64,000 nt of DNA from Arthrobacter sp. B2a2-09 (GTDB lineage Bacteria; Actinomycetota; Actinomycetes; Actinomycetales; Micrococcaceae), in NCBI RefSeq assembly GCF_027587375.1, contig NZ_JAMXIC010000020.1:39285-103284 (forward strand), in the 5' to 3' direction. Numbering within the stretch: the first letter of the stretch is position 1; the number at the start of each line of letters is the position of its first letter. Shown in pieces: positions 26,056 through 34,578 of this stretch. The notes under the pieces are model-generated. The model saw only the letters and a list, made by a program, of their open reading frames with translations, did no database searches and was not told the origin of the DNA. A program made the position numbers and the translations under genes.

Positions 26056-26084
26056 AATCACATATGAGAAGAGTTTCGCGTTTT
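26056..26084. promoter_or_regulatory. shared operator-like motif before the RraA-like/transporter operon
   Basis: Repeats ATCACATATGAGAAGAGTTT seen at 21088, then diverges (CGCGTTTTA in place of CTCATTTTA), keeping the TTTTA. It lies between the RraA-like gene and the divergent Lrp-type regulator gene, an ideal site for that regulator or for the cluster's TetR protein. Confidence 0.6.
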
Positions 26085-26258
26085 AAATTCATGCCGTCAA
26101 GGGTTTCCCGTTACGGGCATGTAAATGATTCGCAACCATGGCTCGCGGGCAACTCGGTTCCGCTGGCGGGCCGTTCGGCAGGCATTGTGCGGGAGAATAG
26201 GTTCGGTTGGACATTCTGACCAGTCAGATCTTCGGCGACTAGGCAGAAAGCGGCAGCG

Positions 26259-26717
26259 ATGCAGGAATTGGATTCAACGGACAAGCGCATCCTGGCCGCG
26301 CTCGACGACGACCCTCGGGTGCCGATCATGGTTCTCGCCCAGCGCTTGGGCTTGGCGCGCGGGACGGTCCAGTCGCGCCTGGAGCGTATGTCGGCGTCGG
26401 GTGCTCTTCGTCCGAACAGCAGCCGGGTACTGCCCTCGGCGCTGGGCCGCGGTGTTGCGGCGGCGGTGAGTGCGGAGTTGGATCAGAGCCGACTGAACGA
26501 GGCGATCGCAGCCCTACGCGACATCCCCGAAGTACTCGAATGCCATGCGCCAGCCGGGGACACCGACCTCATCATCCGCGTGGTCGCCACAAGCCCGGAC
26601 GATCTATACCGGGTGTCGGAAGAGATCAGGCTGTGCCCGGGAATCGTCCGCACGTCCACGAGTATGTTCCTGCGCGAGGTGATTCCGTACCGGACGACGG
26701 GGTTGCTTCGGGGGTGA
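26259..26717 (+). CDS. Lrp/AsnC family transcriptional regulator
   Basis: A 152-residue feast/famine regulator. The N-terminal HTH is LDSTDKRILAALDDDPRVPI followed by LAQRLGLARGTVQSRLERM. The C-terminal RAM domain contains HAPAGDTDLIIRVVA. It diverges from the RraA-transporter-pxp operon and is its most likely regulator, sensing an amino acid or derived effector. Confidence 0.9.
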   Translation: MQELDSTDKRILAALDDDPRVPIMVLAQRLGLARGTVQSRLERMSASGALRPNSSRVLPSALGRGVAAAVSAELDQSRLNEAIAALRDIPEVLECHAPAGDTDLIIRVVATSPDDLYRVSEEIRLCPGIVRTSTSMFLREVIPYRTTGLLRG

Positions 26718-26820
26718 AGGGTGAAGCGCGCGGGTGTTAAGGGCGCCCGGTGGTGGGGCGCCCAATAGCGGCGCGCACCCGGCCGGGCGCGTTGCCGTGC
26801 GGCAGGAACAGCGGACGTGT

Positions 26821-28374
26821 CTAGGCTGGTCGGCGCAGTTCCGGCCGGTGGCGCCTGTGGAACAAGTCGCCGAAAAAGTGCGCCGCCATGACGGGCGGGT
26901 CTCCGTTCAGGGGTGTTCCGGGCATTGGTGGGGCTTTTGAGCGGTAGGCATGACCGGTGGGGGTTCGGATTTCGAACAGGTGCCGCTCGCCGGGGCTTGT
27001 TGCTGCGCTGGTTTGTGCTGTCCAGCCGGGGAGTTCTTTGGTGTGGTTGCAGGCTTCACACAGGCCCGCCCCGTTGTCCAGGCTGGTGGTCCCGCCCTGG
27101 TGCCAGGGAACGACGTGGTCGTAATGCCGGATCGGCGCGTCACAGTACGGGGTGCGGCAGACATCGTCCCGGACCTGGATGAAACGCCGCAACCCGGGCG
27201 GGAACAACCGCGCCCTCGAGTCCGCGGCGAGGAGCTCCCCGGTCCCGGGAGCGGTATAGAGGCGCCGGAGCCAAACCTTGAAGTCCTGCTCCCCGGACTC
27301 GGGCTGTCCGGCTTGGGGCAGCCCTGCCTGGCCCGGGTCTTCGTCGCTGCCGGGGCTTGAGGCCAGGAGATTCCTTGCCCACGCCGCGGGCACGATCCCA
27401 TACCCGGTGAGCCGGGCCGGCTCGGCATCGGCTTGAAAGAGGGTCCGGTCGGTCATGACGAGCTGGACCTCCACCCCGGAGATGCCTGAGGGTGTGCCGG
27501 TGGTGCGTTCGACGAGGGCGTCCGCCATGATCTGGCCCCGGGACCGGTCCTCCCCGGCCGAACGCAGCGTATCGGCGTGCCGGCTCAACGCCGCATGCAC
27601 CGCCACGCCCTGCGCCACGGGAAGCAGCGCGGTCAGGTAGGTCATGGTGTCAGGTGCCGGGCGCAGGCTCACACACCGCTCCCCGGCCGCACGGGCAGCC
27701 CGCTGCGTCACCGTACGCGGGTCCCGCCGGTACGCCGCGGCTTTCGCCGCCGCAGTGATGGTCTTATCCCCGGCGCCGTCGAAGGCCCCGGTATCGGCGG
27801 CCAGCTCCCCGTCCACCGCACAGCGGTCTTCGGCGGACAGGCAGGCCGTTTCCTTCACCAACAACATCGCACGCCACTCGTTCAGCTGTCCCGCATCCAA
27901 CGCCGCCAAGGTGCGGGGCATTTCCGTGACCAGGGCCCTCGCCAGGCCCACGAACCGCGACCCCCGGGCCGGGGACTCCCGCCGCGCCAAAGCCACCTGC
28001 GCCCCGACCCCGCGGCCCCGCTCGTCAGCCGGGACACCCAGATCAGCCTGAACCCGACGCTGCACGGTATCGAACGCCACAGTGATCCTCGCCTGCGCAG
28101 CAGCGGCCGCGGACTTCAAATCCTCCAAACCCCGCAACTGATCAATCAATTCGGCGCCCAATTCCGCGCTGCCGACCGGTTCAGCACCACAGGCCGGCTC
28201 CGTGCTGCCGGCAGGTTCCGTGTAGCCTGCGGTCGGCCGGATCGCGTTCACCGCCTCGATCAACCCCTGCACCCAGGCACCCGTGGTCCGGCCACCCAGG
28301 ACGGCAGCATCCAGGCCAGCGCCGCCCGAAGGCGCGCCCATCCCGCTCCGCTGTGCTCCCCGGTTTCCGTCCAT
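26821..28374 (-). CDS. DUF222 - HNH endonuclease domain protein (13E12-like)
   Basis: A 517-residue protein of the actinobacterial DUF222/13E12 family. The N-terminal DUF222 region holds AAAQARITVAFDTVQ and DAGQLNEWRAM. The C-terminal HNH nuclease shows CRTPYCDAPIRHYDHV, then HQGGTTSLDNG and CEACNHTKELPGW, with paired Cys and His metal ligands. Start at MDGNRGAQ (28374). The frame stays open to 28563 but that stretch is non-family, GC-driven sequence. These genes are multi-copy in Arthrobacter-type genomes and their function is unknown. Confidence 0.88.
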   Translation of the reverse strand: MDGNRGAQRSGMGAPSGGAGLDAAVLGGRTTGAWVQGLIEAVNAIRPTAGYTEPAGSTEPACGAEPVGSAELGAELIDQLRGLEDLKSAAAAAQARITVAFDTVQRRVQADLGVPADERGRGVGAQVALARRESPARGSRFVGLARALVTEMPRTLAALDAGQLNEWRAMLLVKETACLSAEDRCAVDGELAADTGAFDGAGDKTITAAAKAAAYRRDPRTVTQRAARAAGERCVSLRPAPDTMTYLTALLPVAQGVAVHAALSRHADTLRSAGEDRSRGQIMADALVERTTGTPSGISGVEVQLVMTDRTLFQADAEPARLTGYGIVPAAWARNLLASSPGSDEDPGQAGLPQAGQPESGEQDFKVWLRRLYTAPGTGELLAADSRARLFPPGLRRFIQVRDDVCRTPYCDAPIRHYDHVVPWHQGGTTSLDNGAGLCEACNHTKELPGWTAQTSAATSPGERHLFEIRTPTGHAYRSKAPPMPGTPLNGDPPVMAAHFFGDLFHRRHRPELRRPA

Positions 28375-28690
28375 AAAACCAGCCTCACATGAGGCTCTGA
28401 CAAAATAAGCCCAAAGAACCCCACCCACGAAACAAACCCCAGGACTTTTTCCACAGCCCCCAAGAATCGCTTTCCAGCTGGAAAAAGACCGCCGCGCAGG
28501 CTCACGCCGGCCCCGGCGCTGGCGCACGCCGCCCCGCACACCCGCGGCACCGGCCGCACCCAAGCCACCACCCCCCGCGCCCCGCCACCGGTCCCCACCC
28601 CAGCCGCCCCAGAACCGGCCTCAGATACCCACCGACGCTGGCTCGGCAACGAATCCAAAGCCCCGACCGTTTCCGTGATGGACCACGAAC
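28375..28690. other. intergenic upstream of the DUF222-HNH gene
   Basis: A 316-base gap. It holds a 16-base palindrome, AGCCTCA and TGAGGCT with a 2-base spacer (28382-28397), just before the HNH gene start, and a very C-rich stretch at 28500-28620. I see no gene or structured RNA. Confidence 0.5.
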
Positions 28691-29146
28691 TCAGACCGGT
28701 GGCCCCGCGTTGGTCTTCAGGTTCTTCATCACCAACGTCGAGTTGAGGCGCTCGACGGCGGGAAGTGCCGAGAGTTGGTCGTCGTAGAAGCGCTGGTAGG
28801 CCGGGAGATCGGCGGCGATCACGCGGAGGAGGTAGTCCGGCGAGCCGAAGAGCCGCTGGGCCTCGACGATGTTCGGAATGGCTGCCACTCGGTCTTCGAA
28901 CTCCGACATCGTGGCGCGGTCAGCCTGGCGCAGGGTCACAAAGACTATCGCCTCGAATCCCAAGCCAATCGCCGCCGGATCGATGTCCGCCCGGTACCCC
29001 CGAATCACGCCGGAAGCCTCAAGATCCCTCAGCCTTCGATGGCACGGAGCCACGGTCAATCCCACCTTTGCGGCGAGCGCGGTGGCAGTCATTCGGCCAT
29101 CCTCTTTGAGGTGGCGCAAAATAGTTCTATCAATTCCATCAATCAC
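28691..29146 (-). CDS. Lrp/AsnC family transcriptional regulator
   Basis: A 151-residue regulator: IDGIDRTILRHLKEDGRM, HTH ALAAKVGLTVAPCHRRLRDLE and RAM domain SPDYLLRVIA. It diverges from a LysE-type exporter gene 103 bases away, the classic arrangement in which the regulator senses an amino acid and induces its export. Confidence 0.9.
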   Translation of the reverse strand: MIDGIDRTILRHLKEDGRMTATALAAKVGLTVAPCHRRLRDLEASGVIRGYRADIDPAAIGLGFEAIVFVTLRQADRATMSEFEDRVAAIPNIVEAQRLFGSPDYLLRVIAADLPAYQRFYDDQLSALPAVERLNSTLVMKNLKTNAGPPV

Positions 29147-29249
29147 GCAAATATCTTACCGAAACCCCGGCAAGCCTAGCTAAAAACGGGAACACTTATG
29201 GGCCGATTTTCCATAAAGTTCATGGTGTAACCGCCAGCCAGGAGCCACC

Positions 29250-29885
29250 ATGAATCCCCAGCTTTTCCTCGCCTTCGTCATTGTCGCCGTGACCTTGGCG
29301 TGCACCCCGGGCGTCGATTGGGCGTATTCGATTGCCGCAGGCCTGCGGCAGCGAAGCTTCCTCCCCGCAGTGGCCGGCCTGTGCAGCGGCTACGTGCTCC
29401 ACACGGCTCTCCTGGTGGCCGGACTCGCCGCCCTTTTGACGGGCGTTCCGGGGCTTCTTGGCTGGCTGACGATCGCGGGCGCAGCCTACTTGCTCTGGCT
29501 CGGCGTGAGCACCATGCGCTCGTGGCGCGGCGCAAGCTTCAGTGCGGATGACGCCGTCGGGCAGTCCCGAAACCAAGCGCGCACCTTCCTGAAAGGCATG
29601 GGCACGAGCGGCATCAACCCCAAGGGGCTGCTGTTCTTCCTCGCGCTGGTGCCGCAATTTGTGAGCCCGGAGGCGTCCCTTCCGGTGCCGGTGCAGTCAG
29701 GTGTACTGGGCCTCACGTTCGTCTTGTTCGCGGGCATCATTTACACAGCGGTGGCCCTGACCTCGAGAAGGCTGCTGCAGTCCCGGCCTTCCGCTGCACG
29801 CGTGGTGACCCTTGCGAGCGGCATCATCATGGTGGTGCTCGGGGCTGTTCTGTTGGTCGAACAGCTGCTTCCGCTCCTGCGGTGA
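29250..29885 (+). CDS. LysE/RhtB family amino-acid exporter
   Basis: A 211-residue, six-helix exporter. The N-terminal AVTLACTPGVDWAYSIAAGLRQ is the family signature (usually TPGPD; here TPGVD), and GTSGINPKGLLFFLALVPQF marks the second half. It is likely regulated by the divergent Lrp protein. The amino acid is not identifiable from sequence. Confidence 0.9.
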   Translation: MNPQLFLAFVIVAVTLACTPGVDWAYSIAAGLRQRSFLPAVAGLCSGYVLHTALLVAGLAALLTGVPGLLGWLTIAGAAYLLWLGVSTMRSWRGASFSADDAVGQSRNQARTFLKGMGTSGINPKGLLFFLALVPQFVSPEASLPVPVQSGVLGLTFVLFAGIIYTAVALTSRRLLQSRPSAARVVTLASGIIMVVLGAVLLVEQLLPLLR

Positions 29886-29945
29886 CTCGGCCGTCGGGTG
29901 AGATCGCTCTGGCGTTCCGCGGCGGGTCGCCCTATCGTCGGTTTC

Positions 29946-30269
29946 ATGTCGAATGACTTTTCAGCGCTCGTAGAGTCCTTCAAGAAGGTCGGCGTCTCAA
30001 GGGCCTACGGTCCTCCCCTGCAGATCGGCGGCGAAGAACTGATCCCGGTGGCCCTGGTGTCCTTTGGATTCGGAGGAGGAGGCGCTGGAGCCAATGCTGC
30101 CGGCGGTGGCGGGGGCGGTCTCGTGCTCCCCGTCGGGGTCTATGGCCGCAACGCCAGCGGACGCGTGACATTCCAGCCGAACACCGTGGTTGTCCTGGCC
30201 ATGCTGCTGCCACTTGTCGGCGCCGTGGGGGTCTCCATTCGGGGAGTCCTCCGCACGCTTCGGACTTAA
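29946..30269 (+). CDS. GerW/YtfJ-like small protein
   Basis: A 107-residue protein: GPPLQIGGEELIPVALVSFGFGGGG, a Gly-rich segment, LVLPVGVYGRNASGRVTF and a C-terminal hydrophobic helix. This order matches the GerW/YtfJ family, named for spore proteins but widely present in non-sporulating actinobacteria, where its role is unknown. Its stop overlaps the convergent neighbour by four bases. Confidence 0.75.
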   Translation: MSNDFSALVESFKKVGVSRAYGPPLQIGGEELIPVALVSFGFGGGGAGANAAGGGGGGLVLPVGVYGRNASGRVTFQPNTVVVLAMLLPLVGAVGVSIRGVLRTLRT

Positions 30270-31255
30270 CCGCCCGGCTCCCCGAAATCCTTGTTCCACA
30301 GCCGGCGCACCTCGACATCCTTGCGAATCCCGTCGACGGCTTCCAGCTCAGTCCCCTCTTGTTTGCCACGCGGAACCCGCTTAACGACAAGCGGCCGCGG
30401 GTTGGGCCTCCGCCTGACCTCGAGCATCGATAGGGCCCGGTCCGTGAGGGCATCATTGCGCAAGGCGAGGCTGGTCTTCTTCCTCCGGAGTACCTCCACG
30501 AGTGCGGCCTGGGCTGCCTCCCGCTCCCCCAACGCCCTGAGCGACTGTGCCCGAATCAGCAACAGCGACGCAGAGAGGTCGTCGGTGTTGCGGAGCCCCT
30601 CGGTCCAGGCGACGACGTCGGCGTGCTGCTCGAGCGCTGCCGCCGCGGTGCAGCGGGCCAAGGCGGAGGGCAACGACGGCGGCAGGCTGGCCAGGATGTC
30701 CAGGGCTTCGGCCGTCTGGCCCGTTTCCCTGAAGCAATGCGAGAGGGCAAGGAACACTGATTCCTCGCTGAACAGGACGGGAACGTCAATCCGCTCCGCC
30801 ACCTCAACCCGCGAGACCACCCTGCGAAGGTAACTTGCGGAGAACTGGCTCGCGGCGTCGTCGATCCGTATGGACAAGCCCCGCTGCAGCAGTTCCGACG
30901 CCCGAAGGTATCCACCGTGTTTGTACACAAGCAGCCCGGCAATCACGTAGCAGAGGCCAGCCCAGCCGGGGTAGGCGCGGGCCAGGGTGATGAGGCGGTC
31001 CGGTTCCGTGCTGGTGAAGACGGCGTCGTAGACCGATTTGGCGGTCTTGCCCGCCAGTCGTTTGAGCCTGGGAACGTCTCCGGCGACCCCGATCCGGCCA
31101 GCGGCCTTTCCTTTCAGGACGCCCGCAATCGCATCGCTCAAGCCCTCAGCCAGTCCAGTCACCGATGTGCGGACATGTCCATTCCGGAACGGCGTGATGT
31201 CCCTGGTGTCCCCGAAAATCGCTCCGCGGACTCCGGGAACCGATGGCTCACTCAC
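30266..31255 (-). CDS. tetratricopeptide-like protein of unknown function
   Basis: About 329 residues, alpha-helical. Helical pairs such as YPGWAGLCYVIAGLLVYK, FLALSHCFRETGQTAEALDIL and LLIRAQSLRALGEREAAQAALVEVL look like degenerate TPR units. The C-terminus is basic (RRRPNPRPLVVKRVPRG). The GTG at 31255 (MSEPSVPG) was chosen; a TTG at 31279 is possible. No enzyme motif seen. Confidence 0.7.
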   Translation of the reverse strand: MSEPSVPGVRGAIFGDTRDITPFRNGHVRTSVTGLAEGLSDAIAGVLKGKAAGRIGVAGDVPRLKRLAGKTAKSVYDAVFTSTEPDRLITLARAYPGWAGLCYVIAGLLVYKHGGYLRASELLQRGLSIRIDDAASQFSASYLRRVVSRVEVAERIDVPVLFSEESVFLALSHCFRETGQTAEALDILASLPPSLPSALARCTAAAALEQHADVVAWTEGLRNTDDLSASLLLIRAQSLRALGEREAAQAALVEVLRRKKTSLALRNDALTDRALSMLEVRRRPNPRPLVVKRVPRGKQEGTELEAVDGIRKDVEVRRLWNKDFGEPGG

Positions 31256-31452
31256 GATTGCCCTGCCATCGCAGGACAAAGCGTCGCAGAATTGGGCATC
31301 ACAGAACCATGCTAGCTGCGCTTGTCCCAGCTTCTCCCCTCTATTTCCGGGGTTTTCGGGAGTAAGATATCCTCGTCGGCAGGGTTCCGACTCCTTGCCG
31401 CGATACGGCCCTCCATTTGAAGGGCCGATGTAAATCGTGATCGGGAGGAGCT

Positions 31453-31926
31453 ATGACTACTGCTTCACACCCCGCGCAGCACCACCACGTGATGGGGCTG
31501 ACGCTGCACAACACAGCACTGGTTTTAGGCTGGGTTTTCCTGGCTGTTGGCGTCTTGGGATTTATCCCGGGCATCACCAGCAATTACGGCGCCATGACCT
31601 TCGCAGGACATGACTCGGGCGCCATGCTTCTTGGAATCTTCCAAGTATCCGTCCTGCACAATATTGTCCATTTGCTGTTCGGCGCAGCAGGCCTGTACTT
31701 CGCGAGGACTGGAAGGATGGCGCGCGGTTACCTCATCGGTGGCGGCGCAATCTACCTCGTCCTTTGGATCTACGGTCTCATCACCATGTCGAGCATGAGC
31801 GCTGACTTCGTGCCCATGAACGCCGCGGACGACTGGCTGCACCTGGTTCTCGGTGTTGTCATGGTTGCCCTTGGTGTGTGGCTTGGACGCGACGCAAGAG
31901 AGGAGTCGAAGGGCCGCGCCATGTAG
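31453..31926 (+). CDS. DUF4383 family membrane protein
   Basis: A 157-residue four-helix membrane protein. VLHNIVHLLFGAAGLYFAR and NAADDWLHLVLGVVMVALG are the DUF4383 hallmarks, with conserved His in the helices. Preceded by GGGAGGAG. Function unknown. Confidence 0.88.
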   Translation: MTTASHPAQHHHVMGLTLHNTALVLGWVFLAVGVLGFIPGITSNYGAMTFAGHDSGAMLLGIFQVSVLHNIVHLLFGAAGLYFARTGRMARGYLIGGGAIYLVLWIYGLITMSSMSADFVPMNAADDWLHLVLGVVMVALGVWLGRDAREESKGRAM

Positions 31927-31960
31927 CGCACCCTGACTCTGCAGGACTCTGCAGTTGCAC

Positions 31961-31992
31961 GACGGCGGCCGTCCCTTTCGGGGCGGCCGTCG
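31961..31992 (+). terminator. hairpin after the DUF4383 gene
   Basis: CGGCCGTCCC and GGGGCGGCCG pair around a TTTC loop (one G-U pair), followed by a short T-containing stretch. Probable terminator, directly before a 32-base-period repeat array. Confidence 0.6.
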
Positions 31993-32018
31993 CCTTTGCG
32001 TCCTGGCCGCCCTGTCAA

Positions 32019-32098
32019 ACCCTCCATCACATATGCTCGCCCAACAGCCGACGCTCGCTCACATATCGGGCCCAAAACGCCAACGCTCGCTCACATAT
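32019..32098 (+). repeat. 32-base-period array, three units with different spacers
   Basis: Cores start at 32019 (ACCCTCCATCACATAT), 32051 and 32083 (both ACGCTCGCTCACATAT), exactly 32 bases apart. The 16-base spacers between them differ. The first unit is the diverged ACCCT type that recurs at the ends of other arrays. It lies between convergent genes. Confidence 0.85.
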
Positions 32099-32107
32099 GG
32101 CGTCCTT

Positions 32108-32782
32108 TCAGCCCAGTAGGCGGTGTTCGTAGGCGAAGGCCACGAGTTGAAGCCTGTTACGCAGCCCGAGCTTGCTGAGCACACTGCGCAGGTGGGATTT
32201 CACCGTGGCCTCGGAGACAAACAGGCTTTGCGCCATCTCGGCGTTCCCCAAGCCTTTGGCCGCCAGCAGGAACACATCCCGCTCGCGTGGCGACAGTTCG
32301 TCCATCACCGCGAGGTCCGGCCCTGCGACCGGCACTGTCCTGGCCGCGTGCTGGAAAAGCTCGTGGACCGAACCAGGCGCGATCACCGAATATCCGGAAT
32401 ACACCGTCCTGATCGCGGCCAGTAGGAATTCCGGTTCGGCGCTTTTGAGCAGGTATCCGCTGGCGCCCGCTTGCACGGCTTCAACCACGGCTTGGTCCCT
32501 GTTGAAGGTGGTCAGGGCAATGATCTTTGGCTTGTCCGCCCCGGCCGCATCGGCTTCCTCCGTGATGCGACGCGTGGCCTCGACTCCGTCCAGCACGGGC
32601 ATCCGAAGGTCCATCAGCATGACGTCCGGCCGCTGTTTGGCCGCGAGCGCCACGGCTTGTTCGCCGTCGTCGGCCTCCCAGGCCATGTCCATGTCCGCTT
32701 GGCTCTGCACCAACATGCGGATGCCGGCGCGGAACAGGGGTTGGTCGTCCACTAAGGCAACCGTGATGGGTACCTCAGCCAC
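32108..32782 (-). CDS. NarL/LuxR family response regulator
   Basis: A 224-residue response regulator: receiver domain TVALVDDQPLFRAG with phosphoacceptor Asp in DVMLMDLRMP, and LuxR-type HTH LSPRERDVFLLAAKGLGN. The GTG start lies inside the end of the kinase gene (8-base overlap), so the two are translationally coupled. The regulon is unknown. Confidence 0.9.
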   Translation of the reverse strand: MAEVPITVALVDDQPLFRAGIRMLVQSQADMDMAWEADDGEQAVALAAKQRPDVMLMDLRMPVLDGVEATRRITEEADAAGADKPKIIALTTFNRDQAVVEAVQAGASGYLLKSAEPEFLLAAIRTVYSGYSVIAPGSVHELFQHAARTVPVAGPDLAVMDELSPRERDVFLLAAKGLGNAEMAQSLFVSEATVKSHLRSVLSKLGLRNRLQLVAFAYEHRLLG

Positions 32783-34187
32783 GTCCGACGCTTTCCCGCT
32801 CAGGGCCCGACGACGGCGAGGCGCCCTCGAGCGCCAGCGCCGGCTCCTGCTCGAGCCCCTTGGCGGACGGACCGTCCTCCCGATCCGAGCTGCCTTCCGC
32901 TCCATCTTCGGGGAGGACGGGTGCCGGGCGCGAGCCGTACGGGATGAAGACCGTCACACGGAACTGCTCGCCGTCGGGCCCGGAACTAAGCCAGCCGCCG
33001 GCAAGGTGCGCACGCTCACGCATTCCGGGGATGCCGCGCCCCACGCGCTCGGCGGCACCGCCGTCGTCCGTCCCCCCAATCGAAACGGACGCCGGCAATT
33101 CTGAAGCAACGTGCATGGTCAGGCCTGGGCCGCTCCAGTCGAAGTGAAGGCGCACGGCCGTGCCGCGTCCGCCGTGCTTGAGGGCGTTCGTGAGGCATTC
33201 CTGCACAATCCGGAATACTGCGAGTTGCTGGCCCGCGCCAAGGTCCACCGGGGTTCCGGTTTCGCTCTGCTGGACCTTGAGGCTCCCCTGACGCATCCGC
33301 TCGACAAGAGGCCCGACGTCGGTGAGCCTGGGCTGCGGGGCCACCAGGCCGTCGTCGCGGACTCCCTCAATGACGCGCTGGGCGTCCACCAATGCGTGGC
33401 GGGCCGATACCGCGATGTTCTCCAAGGCGTCGAGCACTGCCTTGGGTTGGTCTTGGCTGAGATAGCGGGTGCCGTCGGCTTGCGCGGCGATCACTGCGAG
33501 CGAGTGTGCCAAGACGTCGTGGAGGTCACGGGCGATCCGCGTGCGCTCCTGCTCCACGACCAACTCGACCTCGGTCTCCTTGAGGTTTGCCTGGGCGAGG
33601 TTGCGGGCTAGGGAAAGGGTGCCGCGTTCTTCATAAAGGCGAAGGGCGATCCCGACGGCAGCACAGCCTGCGGCGATGAGAAGGAGGAAGGAGAAGAGTT
33701 GCCAACCGTAGTTGGCCAACGCGTACCTGTCGCCCATGAACAAAGGTCTAAACCATCCAACGCCGACCCCATATCGCCAGGAAAGCATGATGAACGTCAT
33801 CACGCCCGCGAAAACGACGTTGCTCCCGGCCACAACAAATTGCAGACGACCTCTCGCAGTCCACATGGAGAACCCCAAGCCAACGAAGGACCCCAAATAG
33901 ATGGGCCAATCTTCGGAATAAGGTTGCGGGATAAAGTACACCAACTGCCCCGTCAGCAGGACGGCCGTGAATCCCAGAGAGAGGACGGGCTGCCAGGCCG
34001 AGACAGCAATGGCGAATGTGGTCAGGACTAATATCGCGAACCTCGGCAGGATGAACGTCCATGTTTCGGACCAATGAGCAATCCACGGAGCCATGCTTCC
34101 CGCTTCCGCCACGCACCACAGCGCGAAGAAAATGACGGCCGCCACGGGGGCGCCCCATTGCCGTGCAACTTTCAGTGTCTGTTCCAT
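32775..34187 (-). CDS. sensor histidine kinase (HisKA_3 / NarX-DesK type)
   Basis: About 470 residues. Several N-terminal membrane helices, then the dimerisation/phosphoacceptor helix ERTRIARDLHDVLAHSLAV with the His, and an HATPase domain with ECLTNALKHGGRG and RVGRGIPGMRERAHLAGG. Charged C-terminal tail. The start MEQTLKVARQ at 34187 follows AGGGTGG; a GTG at 34217 would add ten residues. Pairs with the overlapping response regulator. Confidence 0.9.
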   Translation of the reverse strand: MEQTLKVARQWGAPVAAVIFFALWCVAEAGSMAPWIAHWSETWTFILPRFAILVLTTFAIAVSAWQPVLSLGFTAVLLTGQLVYFIPQPYSEDWPIYLGSFVGLGFSMWTARGRLQFVVAGSNVVFAGVMTFIMLSWRYGVGVGWFRPLFMGDRYALANYGWQLFSFLLLIAAGCAAVGIALRLYEERGTLSLARNLAQANLKETEVELVVEQERTRIARDLHDVLAHSLAVIAAQADGTRYLSQDQPKAVLDALENIAVSARHALVDAQRVIEGVRDDGLVAPQPRLTDVGPLVERMRQGSLKVQQSETGTPVDLGAGQQLAVFRIVQECLTNALKHGGRGTAVRLHFDWSGPGLTMHVASELPASVSIGGTDDGGAAERVGRGIPGMRERAHLAGGWLSSGPDGEQFRVTVFIPYGSRPAPVLPEDGAEGSSDREDGPSAKGLEQEPALALEGASPSSGPERESVGRG

Positions 34188-34296
34188 GTCAGCCACCCTA
34201 TCCACGGCCAAGGACACGGCGACGCCGATTCTGCCCTCCAGCGTCCGATCTCCACCCGGAAGCCAGCGGATTCATCCTTGGAGCCAACGCAAGATA

Positions 34297-34495
34297 TGAG
34301 CGAGGGTTTGCCAAAAGGCCGCCAAAGGTGAGCGAGCGTCAGCCAAAAGGCCGCCAAAGGTGAGCGAGCGTCAGCCAAAAGGCCGCCAAAGGTGAGCGAG
34401 GGTTTGTCGAGGCAAACGCTCGCTCACATATCTCGACTTAATCCCCAACGCTCGCTCACGTATCTCGACTTAATCCCAAACCCTCGCTCACATAT
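34297..34495. repeat. double, inverted 32-base-period array
   Basis: Reverse-oriented cores start at 34297, 34329, 34361 and 34393; forward cores start at 34416, 34448 and 34480. Every step within an orientation is exactly 32 bases. The reverse half has nearly identical 32-base units containing GCCAAAAGGCCGCCAAAGG; the forward half has spacers containing CTCGACTTAATCCC. Outer units are the ACCCT (GAGGGT) variant. The two halves meet in a hairpin at 34392-34427 (15-base arms, one mismatch, 6-base loop). It fills most of the 391-base gap between the kinase gene and malic enzyme. Confidence 0.9.
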
Positions 34496-34578
34496 CCCGA
34501 ACTTCGGAACAAAGAACGACGGCGACGCCCCCCAGCACGGGAGCGTCGCCGTCGTCGGCTATTCGGGTTGAGCGCGGA

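Noticed and set aside
28375..28563. Longer start for the DUF222-HNH protein
   Set aside because: The extra residues do not match the family and cover a palindrome in the promoter region.
34297..34495. CRISPR array
   Set aside because: Regular 32-base steps look CRISPR-like, but cores are only 16 bases, spacers are 16 and often duplicated, orientation flips within the block, and no cas genes are in the window.
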